From: Gnetum montanum
Taxonomy: Eukaryota; Streptophyta; Gnetopsida; Gnetales; Gnetaceae
Reading direction: 5' to 3'
Assembly (NCBI GenBank): GCA_015680685.1
Contig: MNCI01004199.1
Location: 183,466 to 236,966, forward strand
Length of the DNA stretch: 53,501 bases
The notes beneath the pieces were generated by a model, which was given only the letters and a program-made list of their open reading frames with translations, was not told the origin of the DNA and made no database searches. Below, piece after piece: positions 43,201 to 53,501 of this stretch (the stretch's first letter is position 1; the number at the start of each line of letters is the position of its first letter). The translations under genes were made by a program, and so were the position numbers.

Positions 43201-46200
43201 TACAATTCCTTTTCTAACCCCACTACTCTTCATTATCAATTACCATATCAAGGATACAAACTCAAAGTCTTCACTTATTTTTTTCAAAATGGTACATTTT
43301 AGCTCTATTGGAAAATCTTAATACTACTCTTTTATTAAAAAATGAAAAATGTAATGGTAAATAATTATGATAATTAGATTTAAAGACATGAAGTAAGTAG
43401 GGAAACATTATTTTGTTTTTTAAAGTAAAAAAATACAAGAAAACCAGATTTAGATAATCTAATTGAAGTTCCTTAATAGCATCATCATGCAACAAGATCA
43501 TACTAAAATAAAAGTGAAAAGGATTGAAAGCAAAAAGAAAGCAAAGGTAAAATAAAAAAGAAATAAGTAAAATAAAAAAATAACTATTATCATTGTTTAC
43601 CTTTATCTCATTTGTGATGAGTTCACTATTAGGGTAGACAAATAAGTAAAATAAAACAAATAATTATGAGGATTCTACAAGCAAAAGCTATTAAGTTTTA
43701 GTTATGCTTAGATCTCCAAGTCCAATATAATAGAAATAATTCAATGATTATTAAAAAAAAAAACGTAAATGTACACCATGAGTTATAAGGGGACCACAAT
43801 ATTATACACAAACAATAAATAGGAGTAAATAGATAAAGAAAAGATATAAACCACATGTCTTTGTAATGTTATACTCTACTATACACATAGAGAAAGACAA
43901 AAATCAATTACTTATATAGGTCAAACTCAATAGTCATGCTGAAAAAATGAACATAACCAATTGTTAATATTAGTTAGAAAACTAAATTATACTTAACAAT
44001 CTGTAACAAATGAATACTATAATATATGAACACTATAGATGGTATTGTACATTGTAATAATGTATAACGATAAGTCATGGTGTTATAGAATATAGACACT
44101 AACTAATATGTTGAATTTGCTAAAACACACCAAATCTTTAACAAAAACAAAACAAACAATTAAGAAAACATAGAAATGAAAATAAATAATTGAAAAACTT
44201 CATAAAAAGTTATCATGGCAAACCATAATTATCTACACATTACTTTTCAAGTATGCTTTATTGTGTTTTAGAGGTGGTTAACTAGAGAAAATAAAATGCA
44301 CTTAATGCAAGCTCGAAATGAAGATAGCTCAACAAATGCATAAGATACCATTGATGTAGGTTAGGTGTGAAGATAGCAATAAACCCCTTATATAAGATAC
44401 ACTTGATGCATATTATATATGAGTGTATGCACTCAGAATTGTTACAAAAAATATAAACAACCAATAAAATTTACTTCAAAATTAAGGACCAAATCTTCAA
44501 TAAAAATTGTTGACTATTACTATTATTATCATATGAAACATGCAACAATGTGATCCTTTTATTGGCACTATGCCCAAATCTCAATGGTAACAAAGCTAGT
44601 ACCATATACTAAATTTTATCTACACTCACATAAACACTATATTTAATCCATATATATGTATTACTATTATTCTTATTGTCCTTCTTATACTATAGTAGTA
44701 ACATTGATGCCCTTGACTAATAATGGGAATTTTTTATATTCCCCTTCTATTGTGATAAAAAGTATTTGATGAGACTTTTCTTGTAGGGTAAAATGGCTTA
44801 AAAGGATTTCTTAAATTTTTAAACCTATGTATTATGTTACTTAGTATGCATTTAATTAATATATATCCATAATAAATTAGCCTTGAAGTTTAAAAGTGTT
44901 TACATTTCTTTTTTTCAGGAGTGCTAAAAGCTCAAAGTAATTATAATATATGTACATCCCAACATATATAGTTCAATTAAAAATTTATAACTTAGCATTG
45001 CCTACCATAATTGAATCCATGACTTGGAGCTTTCAAATCAAGAGTCTTACCACTAGACTAACATCTTAATTTTAAGAGATTAATATTCATGCAAAAATAT
45101 TAATGGATTTGAATATACATTAACAAATTGAAATTAAAGATTTTATTAAGTGTGTAAAAAAATAGATTTATTAAACATAGAGTACATTCATCTTATAGAA
45201 AAATAAATATAGATTCAATAAAGTGGCTAAGCATTACTAAATGCAACAAAAATTAAGGAAAATAAGATTCAATAAATATCCTTTTGTGATATATGTTAAG
45301 GAAAATTAAAGGAAAAATGCTTTTCATCCTTAAGATTATGTAACCCATATAACTTGCTTGCTTATGTACTTTTTTCAAAAAAGGTTAATCCATTTTCTCA
45401 GTTTTTGTCATGATTAAGTTGCATTGATTTTAATTTTAGTTGTAACATCAAAAGTGTTTGGCTTATTTTTCAATATTCCCAAAATATGTTAATCTTAATT
45501 AACAAAGTTGCTACTAATTCTCATTAATATGGTCCAAGTAAAACTTTTTCTTTGACCTTCTATATAGTATTTTACTAATTACTTATGGAAATAACCTTGG
45601 TATTAATGGTAGACGCAAGTATAAATAACATAGCTTTGTGCCTTTATCACATTCTAATTATGTAACAAAATTAGTTGAGTACCCTTTGTATGAACTTTTG
45701 GAAAGAGGTTGAGAGAAATAACATCTAAAGGTAATAACCATACTTGATAAAGTAAAGCATCTTTAAGGTGCATCTGCTACTATGGAGAATGATATGACCT
45801 ACTTCTTTCATGAGATAGAAAAAAGATCATGACAAACCAAAATTTCAAATATTTGATAAAGTTAAAATGTAATTAAAATCTTGAAATAAAAGCTAAATAA
45901 CGTGCCAAAATTTATAACCAAGCACTACGCACTACCATTGTTGTTTTACACTTTTGATGTACACTACTACATAGAACCATATTTTCCACTAATATGTAGG
46001 GAAGAATTTTCAAATTGAACCACTAATCCTCAACATCTTCTTGAATGTGAAAAATTCGATTGCTTTCATAAATTCTCTACAAATTTTTTGACATAAAAAA
46101 TATTAGCCAAATAAATAATAAATGAGAAAATTATGCAAGTGATGAAACAACCCAAAACATGTTAATCTCAATAGACAAAGTCATAAAAAAAAACTATTGA

Positions 46201-46208
46201 ACTTGGTA
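43201..46208. other. AT-rich intergenic DNA
   Basis: There is no credible coding region. It contains A/T runs, AAATAAGTAAAATAAAA repeats at 43560-43660, and one SINE (44941-45068). The frames at 43271-43501 and 44282-44464 are low-complexity. I see nothing else to annotate. Confidence 0.5.
44941..45068 (-). repeat. tRNA-headed SINE, copy e
   Basis: On the minus strand it has GATGTTAGTCTAGTGGTAAG (a good A box), then GTCATGGATTCAATTATG (B box), GGCAATGCTAAGTTATA, and the tail ACTATATATGTTGGGATGTA. It has the same arrangement as copies c and d. It is the clearest copy for the tRNA relationship. Confidence 0.65.
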
Positions 46209-47371
46209 TGTCCAACCTTGGAAAATGGAGAATGTGGAAAATGCACTTGTAAGTTCTTACAAGACTAAGAAAGAACAAGGTAAGGACTCTATGAGATCAA
46301 AATAAGAGCAAAACAAGAACCTAGATGTGGTCAAGATGAGATCAGGACAAGAGCCTAGAAGGAGTTAAGAAGAGATTCGAATAGAGAACAAGTTGAGACC
46401 AAGATGAGAATTAAGTTGTCCATCTAAGATGATAGAAGTCTCAATCAGAAAACAAAGACGAAAAATGTCAAGGATGCATGAATTCTACAAGCCAAAAGAA
46501 GATGTTTTGATACTTGCCTAGACATCCCAAAAGATTAATAGACATCCGAGAGTTGAAAGCTCAGTTTTAGGCTAGACATCCTACAAATGCAATAGACATC
46601 CCAATTGTACTTGAGGCATCCCAACTAGGACATCTTGAGTGAGACGTCCCAATTTTCAGTAGGATGTCCCACCTGCAAGAGGCCAAAATTTAAAGAGATG
46701 TTCCAAGCTTGAATGGAACATTGCAACTAGCCGTTTCCTAACTATTGCATAAATTCCAATAGTTATTTGAAAGGATAGAGGTTATAAAAAATGGAATATT
46801 TATGAAAGGATAAGAACTATTCATAAAAATATTCCTTCATTCAATACATCTTGTGAATTATTCTGTTCTTCATTTCTACATCTTTAGTGAGTTGTATTTT
46901 GCGAGCTTTAACATAAGGAATATGTAAAGCATAGTTACATTCTCTCCTTAATTCTTTTTCTCCCTTTGTAAGCCTTGTAAGGTTGATGTGTTTCTTGTGA
47001 GAAGGTATTCGGTGAGCTTGTTGGGACCTTGTAGGGTTGAGTATGTTTCTTAAGAGAAAACACTCGATGTGGAGCTCACGTCATTGTAAAGGTTGTGGGA
47101 AAGTTGAAATCATATTTTGAGCTTATTGAGACCTTACAAGGTTGAGTGTGCTTTTTGCGAGAAAATACTTCTTGTGGAGCTCAAAATTTGTAAAGGTTGT
47201 AGTATCATTTAAATCATATTTTTAAAAGAATAAAGTTTAGATGTGTGCAAGGATTCTACTCTCTAAGTGTGGAAATACTCAAGTTGGACAAACCATATAA
47301 ATTTATGTGTAGTTTTGGTTATCTTAGTTATTTTAATTGGAGAACTTATTCACCCCCCTTCTAAGTTCTCA
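46209..47371 (+). repeat. Element E 5' LTR
   Basis: It starts TGTCCAACCTTGG and ends TTCTAAGTTCTCA. A cluster of GACATCCCA and GATGTCCCA words in both orientations fills 46520-46735. A TATA-like TTATAAAAAA follows at 46782-46791. Further on, two and a half copies of a roughly 105-bp unit lie at 46966-47220. Confidence 0.82.
46966..47220. repeat. About 105-bp tandem repeat inside element E 5' LTR
   Basis: GAGCTTGTTGGGACCTTGTA at 47015 recurs as GAGCTTATTGAGACCTTACA at 47119. Each is followed by GGTTGAGT, GAGAAAA, TGTGGAGCTCA and TGTAAAGGTTGT. A partial unit precedes them at 46972. Confidence 0.8.
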
Positions 47372-47611
47372 ATCCTAAAGAGATATATCATGATTACAAA
47401 GGAGGGACTCTAAAGAAAGAACCTCATAAATCTACTTGAATAAATCACCTTTTCAAAGCAAGCAAGGTGAATATAGGTATGTATTTTCCCTTGATGTGCA
47501 TTATGTTTTAGCTTTGTTTTCATAATAATTATCCTTGGTAGCATCACTTATGAACCCTTAGAATCTATAACTTGAAAAGAACCAACGTAATATTGGGACA
47601 TCATAGGTGGG

Positions 47612-47823
47612 ATGTCCCATCCAAATTTAGGATTTCCTAGTCTGAATAGGCCTGACTCAAGTGAGATGTCCCAATCTATAACACAAACCCTATCATGGAG
47701 ATCACCCATATATAACCAATCATTATTTTTCTCATCTCATTTTACTCAAGCCTTGGATGTCCATAGCATAGCTAACCAAGGCCTCATCTTTGCTACATTT
47801 CCTCTTAATTTCTACCCAAATCC
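47612..47823 (+). other. Element E leader region between LTR and ORF
   Basis: A frame from 47612 to 47959 (115 residues) overlaps the start of the long ORF in another phase. It contains further GATGTCCCA words (47622 and 47664). I regard it as a shadow rather than a gene. Confidence 0.4.
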
Positions 47824-49440
47824 ATGGCACACAAGAAGGTTGGTACTTCAACAGAACATCCTCACAAGTGCAAAAGCACAAAAGGAGCTTCTACCAACAA
47901 GACAATTTTTTATCAGCTCCAATTTTAGTCTATGGATATTCAACACTGATTTGAGGTAATTCATTTCATCTTCATTATCAATGAAACAAATCTTAGTTTT
48001 TAGTACCATTGACAACAAGCGCTTATGGATTATTTTCAAGTAATAGCATGGGTTTCCATTATTTCCATGTGATATTGTATCCCAAAAATTCTGATTAGAG
48101 AGTTTTATAGTAATATTATAATTATTGATGTTGCTATTAGGGCATTTACATCTATTGTTAGGGGCATTGTGAGTGAAATTTCACCTCAACTTGTGAATAC
48201 TTTACTTGGGATTTTAAGTTCCAATGTGCATAGGATTATCACACATTCTATGAATGATATTTTCACCAATAAAGTTATTCCTATATTTCATATGAATTTT
48301 GTGATACTATTTTGGTAACTCTTTATCACTAAGGAGTGGGAAAGGTTATAGGTGTTAGAGTTCCCAGGATGCTTCTACTCTCTCGCTTATTATCATGTAT
48401 AGCATTACTGTAAAAGGGGGAAGCTATAATTACTTGCTTCCAACTCAAGCTTTTGTTCTATATTGTCTTATAATCGGGCATTCATTATATTTGGGTTACA
48501 TTATTTGTAAGGACATGTTGGGGCTATTTACCCAATAGAGAGTTTATGGGTATCCTCTACTCATTATCCTACTTTTTTGTTAGGTTGGTATCCCTATTCT
48601 AGATCTCTTCTTAAAGAAAAGAGAAGTCTCATAAAGTTTTCCAAGAAAAGGAGCACAACTCTTGTTGATTTTGAAGTTCTAGCTCCTCCACCTTAGAAGG
48701 CACAAAGGAAATAAGTAACATCTTTATTTAAGGCCTTTCCTCATCTTAGTAGGTCTAAGTACATATGTGCATAGGTATAGTTTACCATAAAGAAGGCCTT
48801 GAAATCCTTTGGTAAAACCTTGGGGATGGTTGGATGAAATGTTTATCACTTACATAAGAGAAAGGATATAACAGGCCTTCCACCTCCTCCAAATGATTAG
48901 CAGTTTGAGAAGATTACTACTCCTCATTGGACAACTAGTGATGATGACATTCCATCTCATGCTAGACATTCTATAGTAGTAGGACCATTTGAAGGATATG
49001 ATTCAAGTAATGCATTAGATTCCAAGGATCTTGTTGCACCACTAGATTGTGTCTAGGGGAAGTCTTTTCCTCAATTTGAGTAGCCAAGACTGAGTATATT
49101 TGTACAGAAGAATGTTCTTGAATCGTTTGAATAGTAGGTGATAAAGAAGATTTTTAGTGCCATAGCTCATTGGGAGCTAGCAACTCTCAAGACTTACTAG
49201 TGGAAGGATACTTCCTCATCTTCCTAGTAGACTCCATCTCATCCTCTTTCATCATCATAGTTTTGGGTGAAGATTTGACCTTGAAGAGCTCCTATCATAG
49301 TATCTCCTTCTAATGATGATGAGCTACATCTCTCTCACTTTAGCATTAGTAATGATGAGGACGAGGAGGAGACATACCAGCCCACTCATGCAACTTATGA
49401 ATCTAATGATGATGATGATGATACAGAGATTAGTGGATAG
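47824..49440 (+). pseudogene. Element E ORF: plant 'putative transposon protein'-like, with about 25 stops
   Basis: The ATG at 47824 opens one frame that runs 1,617 bases without a frameshift. It begins MAHKKVGTSTEHPHKCKST, then QQALMDYFQV, LIREFYSNI, IVRGIVSEISPQLVNTLLGI and KEWERL. The 'EFY.N ... VRG....S...VN..LG' succession is what I recall of the N-terminal half of the plant 'putative transposon protein' domain also suspected in element D. The C-terminal part is Ser/Pro- then Asp/Glu-rich (SNDEDEEETYQP), ending DDDDDTEISG. About 25 in-frame stops, chiefly TAG, kill it. Function unknown. Confidence 0.5.
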
Positions 49441-49806
49441 CAAATTTTCATGATCCCCTCCTTTTGGGTGATGTCCAAAAAGGAGAAGAGTTTTCATGGT
49501 TATGGGCATTTGTTACTTTTGGTACAGGTTATGGTACTATTATGTGGTTATGGACATTTTGATGATGTTGAGACATGTTGTGATGGTATTTGTCATGGTA
49601 TGTGCATTTTTTATGTTGGCTATTAAAACTTTGTATGGTATACCTTTGGAGATAAGTTATGAATATGTTCAATGTATATTGGCTATATTTGAGATGTTTA
49701 TGCTTGCTTACATCATGCATTATGGATAGATGGACAGATATGAATTATCTTTGGGTATTTGCTGATGTTTCCATTTTCTTGTGTTTTCCTCTTGTGATTT
49801 TGGCAT

Positions 49807-49842
49807 GCGTGCGCGCACACACACACACAAACACACACAAAA
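49807..49842. repeat. (GC)n/(CA)n microsatellite
   Basis: GCGTGCGCGCACACACACAC then AAACACACACAAAA lies in the element E interior before the polypurine tract. Confidence 0.9.
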
Positions 49843-49942
49843 TTTTTCTTTAATTATAAATGATATAATATTATGGATTATGCTAACCCATTTTCTCAAG
49901 TTTTGGACATCACTATAAAGGGGAGATAGTTTACCTTTGATA

Positions 49943-51138
49943 TGTCAAAACCTTGGAAAATGAAGAATGTGAAAAATGTGCTTATAAGATCTTGTAGGAC
50001 CAAGAAGGAAGAAGGCAAGGACTCTATGAGATCAAGACAAGAGTAAAAAAAAAACCTAGATATAGTCAAGATGAGATCAAGATAAGAGCCTAGAAGAAGT
50101 CAAGAAGAGATTGAGACAAAGAGCAAGTTATGACCAAGATGAGAGCTGAGTTGTCAATCTAAAATGGTAGGAGTTTCAACCAAAAAATAAAGATGAAAGA
50201 TGTCAAGGATGCACAAAGCCTATAGGCTAAGAGAAGATGTTTTGATACTTTCCTAGATGTCCCAAAAGATTAGCAGATGTCTAAGAGGTAAAAGCTTAGT
50301 TTTAGGCCAACGTCTCACAAAAACAATAGATATCCTAATTGTACTTAAGACATCCCAGTTGGGATGTCCCAAGTGATGTCCTAATTTTCAATAGGACACC
50401 CCACTTGCAAGAGGCCAAAACTCAAAGGAATTTCCTAAGCTTGAATGAAACATCCCAACTAGTTGTTTCCTATTAATTGCATTAATCCCAAAGGTTATTT
50501 GACAATGACAGAGATTAGAAAAAGAATGGAATCTTCATGAAAAGGACAAGCACTGTTCATACAAATATTCCTTCATTGAATACATTTTGTGAATTATTTT
50601 GTTCTTAATTTTTACATCTTTTGTGAGTTTTATTTTGAGATCTTCAAAGCAAGGAATATGTAAATCATAGTTACATTCTCTTCTTAATTCCTTTTCTACC
50701 TTTATAAACCATGTGAGGTTGATGTGCTTCTTACGAGAAGGCATCCGATGAGCTTTTTGGGACCTTATTAGGTTGAGTATGTTTCTTAGGAGAAAAAACT
50801 ATGTGTAAAGCTCACATCATTGTAAAGGTTGTAGGATTTTTGAAACCTTATGGGATTGAGTGTGTTTCTTGTGAGAAGGCATCTGATGAGTTTGTTGGAA
50901 CCTTATGGGATTGAGTGTGTTTCTTGTGAGAAAATACTCCTTGTAGAGCTCAAACTTTGTAAAGGTTGTGGTAGCCTTTAAACCACATTTTTGAAGGAAC
51001 AAAGTCCAAAGTATGCAAGGATTCTACCCTTCAAGTGTAAAAGTACCTAGGTTGGGGAACCACATAAATTTGTATATGGTTTTGATTATTTGGTTATTCA
51101 AATTAAGGAACTTATTCAACTCCCCTTATAAGTTCTCA
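49943..51138 (+). repeat. Element E 3' LTR
   Basis: It is the partner of 46209-47371, starting TGTCAAAACCTTGG and ending TATAAGTTCTCA. The GACATCCC cluster is at 50256-50460. The tandem section (50700-50975) has an extra pair of units (ACCTTATGGGATTGAGTGTG at 50843 and 50901) absent from the 5' LTR, accounting for part of the extra 33 bp. Confidence 0.82.
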
Positions 51139-52689
51139 ATCCTCAAAAACATGGATTTATAAATTATATGTTTAAGTTACCATGAATTTTCCATTAAATA
51201 TAATATTTTCATGAAATATAATACTAATAATTTAAAATTAAGGCAACTAAAATAATCTAAGAATTCTCTAAAGTACTTTCATGCATATGATTTTATTACC
51301 TATTCTACTAGTCATTTAAAAAATTAAAGTTCAAAGATTATGAGTGACCAAGTCCTTATTCATTTTACTTGTAATAAATATCATAACGCTAATAGTTTGA
51401 GGAAGAGCTAAAGTAAAATATTAACTAAAAATAAAGTAAAGAAAATTATAAGATAATTCTAAGACACAGTATCATTATTATTTGTTTATAGAATAATAAG
51501 AAAATTTCATCTTTTTCTATAATGACAAAAATAATAACTTATCTTTTTACAAGAATAAGCCCATGGCTTATTATTAACCTATTTGGAAAAAACCCCCAAG
51601 TTAATAACTAATTTTCTTACTCTATGTATTGAAGTCTAAATAATAACATCTTGTTAAACACAATTCATAAAATTTATATACATGCCAAGTGGTTGTTGAT
51701 GCATAACTATCCATTTGTTAAACCATCCAAAATTTTAGTTAAATGAGAAAAAAATTATAAAACTAAATAGTTTCTTTGGGTTCTTCTATTATATAAAGTG
51801 AAATGAACATAATAATAATAATAATAATTTCTACATCATCAAAAGTAAGCCATGTTAACAATGCACTAGTCCATCTAATCAACGTCATCCAGAACACCTG
51901 TGTAAAATAAAAGTGCATTAATTATAATTTTAAATTAATTAACTAATTCAAATTCCCCCTCATAATCACCCCTAGAATTAAGGGTTATTATCCTCAGCAA
52001 CTAGTTGATAGAGGTCTTTTTGATGGCTCTAGATGGTGGGATTGCTAGAGGTTGTTTCCCTTACACTTACATAAATTCTTTCTAATATTTGGTCAAAGTA
52101 TTGATGATTTTTATAAATTATTCATTTTTGAATACCAAATTAATAAATGTTGTTTAGAAATCACTATGCTAGACCTCTAAGGCCTTTTTGTCTTTAGTAT
52201 TTTTTCCCTTTAGTTTTTCTAGATGAGTCTTGAACATTATTTACATTAATTTCCTAATTCCTATAACATTATCTTTAATTTTATCAGTGACTTTAGAAGC
52301 ATCATCAAATAGATTGATTTACCTTTTTGATAGTTTCATATTCATGTTTTAAAGTCAAAGTGTAAATGATTTTTGTGCAATTAGATTTATATTTCTCTTA
52401 AAGATAATTTTCTAGGATGTTTAGTAAGGAATCAATCATTTTATTTTATTCTTAGATGTGGCTTTCACATTGAGCTAATTGATCCTATTAACACTTAATG
52501 ATAGCCTTTAATTTCTCAATTTATTCTCCTCTCTTAGGGTTAAATGAGGTGAATGTAGACAAAGGAATAGTGGCTAAAGTAATTTGAAGGTATTTATGTT
52601 ACTAAGTTGGTTCTAATTTTTTTTAGGTTTGATAAGATCATTGGTTTTATCATGGAAAGATTTGGACTAGCATTATTTAATTATTTAAT
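51139..52689. other. AT-rich intergenic DNA
   Basis: No coding sequence is recognised. An (ATA)n microsatellite lies at 51809-51828. Bases 51960-52090 are slightly GC-richer with no identifiable motif. Confidence 0.5.
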
Positions 52690-53501
52690 CATTGCTTGTA
52701 ATGCATCATCCTTAAAGCCTTTTAAGGGAAAAACTCTAGCATTTACTTCTTTTTGCCCACATTAGATATCCTTAGGCAGTGTAATGATGGGAACAAAATG
52801 TTTATATTTTGGAACCTCTTAACAAGGCCTTGTTAACAAGCCCCCTTAAATCAAGGTCTAATCATAAGTCTTGAAGTCTTATTGGTGAAGCATTGATCTG
52901 AGCCTATAAATACTTACCTCATATAGCACTAATTTCTTTTGGACGTCCAAGACATTTAACCAATAGTTTAATACAATATACTGATAATAATTATGTAATA
53001 TTTACAATAAAATTTATAATTTTTTAAATGCAACTCAAACCTATGACTTTGTGCTTGTAGATTTAATAATTTTTTCAAAATTTAAATCATCCCGTAAACT
53101 GAAGCACCATTTATGGTATGTCCATTGTAACAAAAACTTAGCAATCACTTTATTAGGAAAATATGATTTTAATCTATGTTTAAAGTTTAAACAAAAGACG
53201 GTGTAAGAAGAACAATGCAAAGTCCAAATTAAAACCACATCCAAACTTGTACATAGCACATTAGAGTTTTCTTTTCTTTTGGCATATTCATGTATGGATG
53301 ATTTAAAATATCTTATATTGTTTCTTGCCTTCAATTTGCACCCTTCCATGGGCAACTCAAAGATGGAAAGGCAAAAGGAAGAACATAGTCTAGAAGTTAA
53401 GCCATGAATATGACATCACACGTCATCATTCAAGATGCTCAACATTAATAAGCAGTTAAAAACAAACATTCTACTTCCAAGAAAATAACTTACGTCCATC
53501 G
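52690..53501. repeat. Block U1, copy 2 (matches 24515-25330), runs off the window
   Basis: It follows copy 1 base for base in order, including GCCTATAAATACTTACCTC at 52901 and the final CTTCCA..AA.AACTTA.GTCCATC. The F-box gene that adjoins copy 1 is not present left of copy 2; similarity starts only at about 52690. A minus frame (53041-53355, 104 residues) spans the block but is not open in copy 1, so it is not called a gene. Confidence 0.75.

Larger units (their letters stand above)
46209..51138 (+). mobile_element. Element E: non-autonomous LTR element, unrelated LTR family
   Basis: Direct repeats of about 1.2 kb (46209-47371 and 49943-51138) flank a 2.6-kb interior with one long broken ORF and no pol. 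A purine run, AAAGGGGAGATAG, lies shortly before the second LTR, fitting a polypurine tract and plus orientation. LTR ends are TGTC...TTCTCA. No clear TSD or primer site was found, so the exact ends are uncertain by a few bases. Confidence 0.8.

Noticed and set aside
46204-51143. TSD for element E
   Set aside because: Flanking 5-mers at several candidate boundaries do not agree.
53041-53355. 104-residue minus-strand frame in U1 copy 2
   Set aside because: The matching part of U1 copy 1 is not open in this frame, so it is probably chance.

Overview
The window reads as intergenic DNA from a large, transposon-rich plant nuclear genome. It is AT-rich, has no bacterial-style gene packing, and carries only one convincing intact host gene. 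That gene is an intronless F-box/kelch protein of the At1g80440 (KISS ME DEADLY-like) type on the minus strand (23426-24361), with a TATA box and a short 5' leader. The long nested stack of non-autonomous LTR elements, decayed copia and LINE remnants and an endogenous caulimovirid fit a gymnosperm, perhaps a cupressophyte conifer or yew. This is inference from style, not a species identification.

Layout. 1-4.7 kb: low-complexity DNA with a tRNA-headed SINE cluster. 4.7-12.6 kb: a solo LTR (family B, minus) split by a complete 6,981-bp non-autonomous element A (minus), both with target-site duplications (TSDs). 13.7-19.35 kb: a 5'-truncated relative, element C (minus), itself split by a plus-strand solo B LTR. 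19.7-23.1 kb: a decayed endogenous pararetrovirus (protease, reverse transcriptase (RT), RNase H, plus an unexplained downstream ORF). 23.4-24.5 kb: the F-box/kelch gene and its promoter. 24.5-26.4 kb: repeat blocks that recur at 19.4, 39.8 and 52.7 kb. 26.6-30.4 plus 38.3-38.6 kb: a Ty1/copia pseudogene (minus) interrupted inside gag by complete element D (30433-38327, plus), which has TSD GTCTT and a 497-base assembly gap. 38.6-46.2 kb: AT-rich DNA with an AACGTT-rich degenerate repeat, a LINE RT relic and a further SINE. 46.2-51.1 kb: another LTR element, E. 51.1-53.5 kb: AT-rich DNA, then a second copy of the F-box upstream block.

How it fits together. Elements A, B, C and D share LTR ends (TGATGAG...CTCATCA), a CTTGGTAAYCC motif repeated inside the LTR and, where an internal region is present next to the LTR, a primer site resembling that of tRNA-Asp-primed Ty3/gypsy elements. 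None shows a pol gene. Instead they carry gag-derived ORFs, two ORF blocks I cannot assign, and (in D, and independently in E) a long ORF resembling the plant 'putative transposon protein' domain with a coiled-coil or acidic tail. Between each LTR start and its TATA box sits a family-specific array of palindromes, the most unusual regulatory structure seen here. No tRNA, rRNA, CRISPR or bacterial feature was found.
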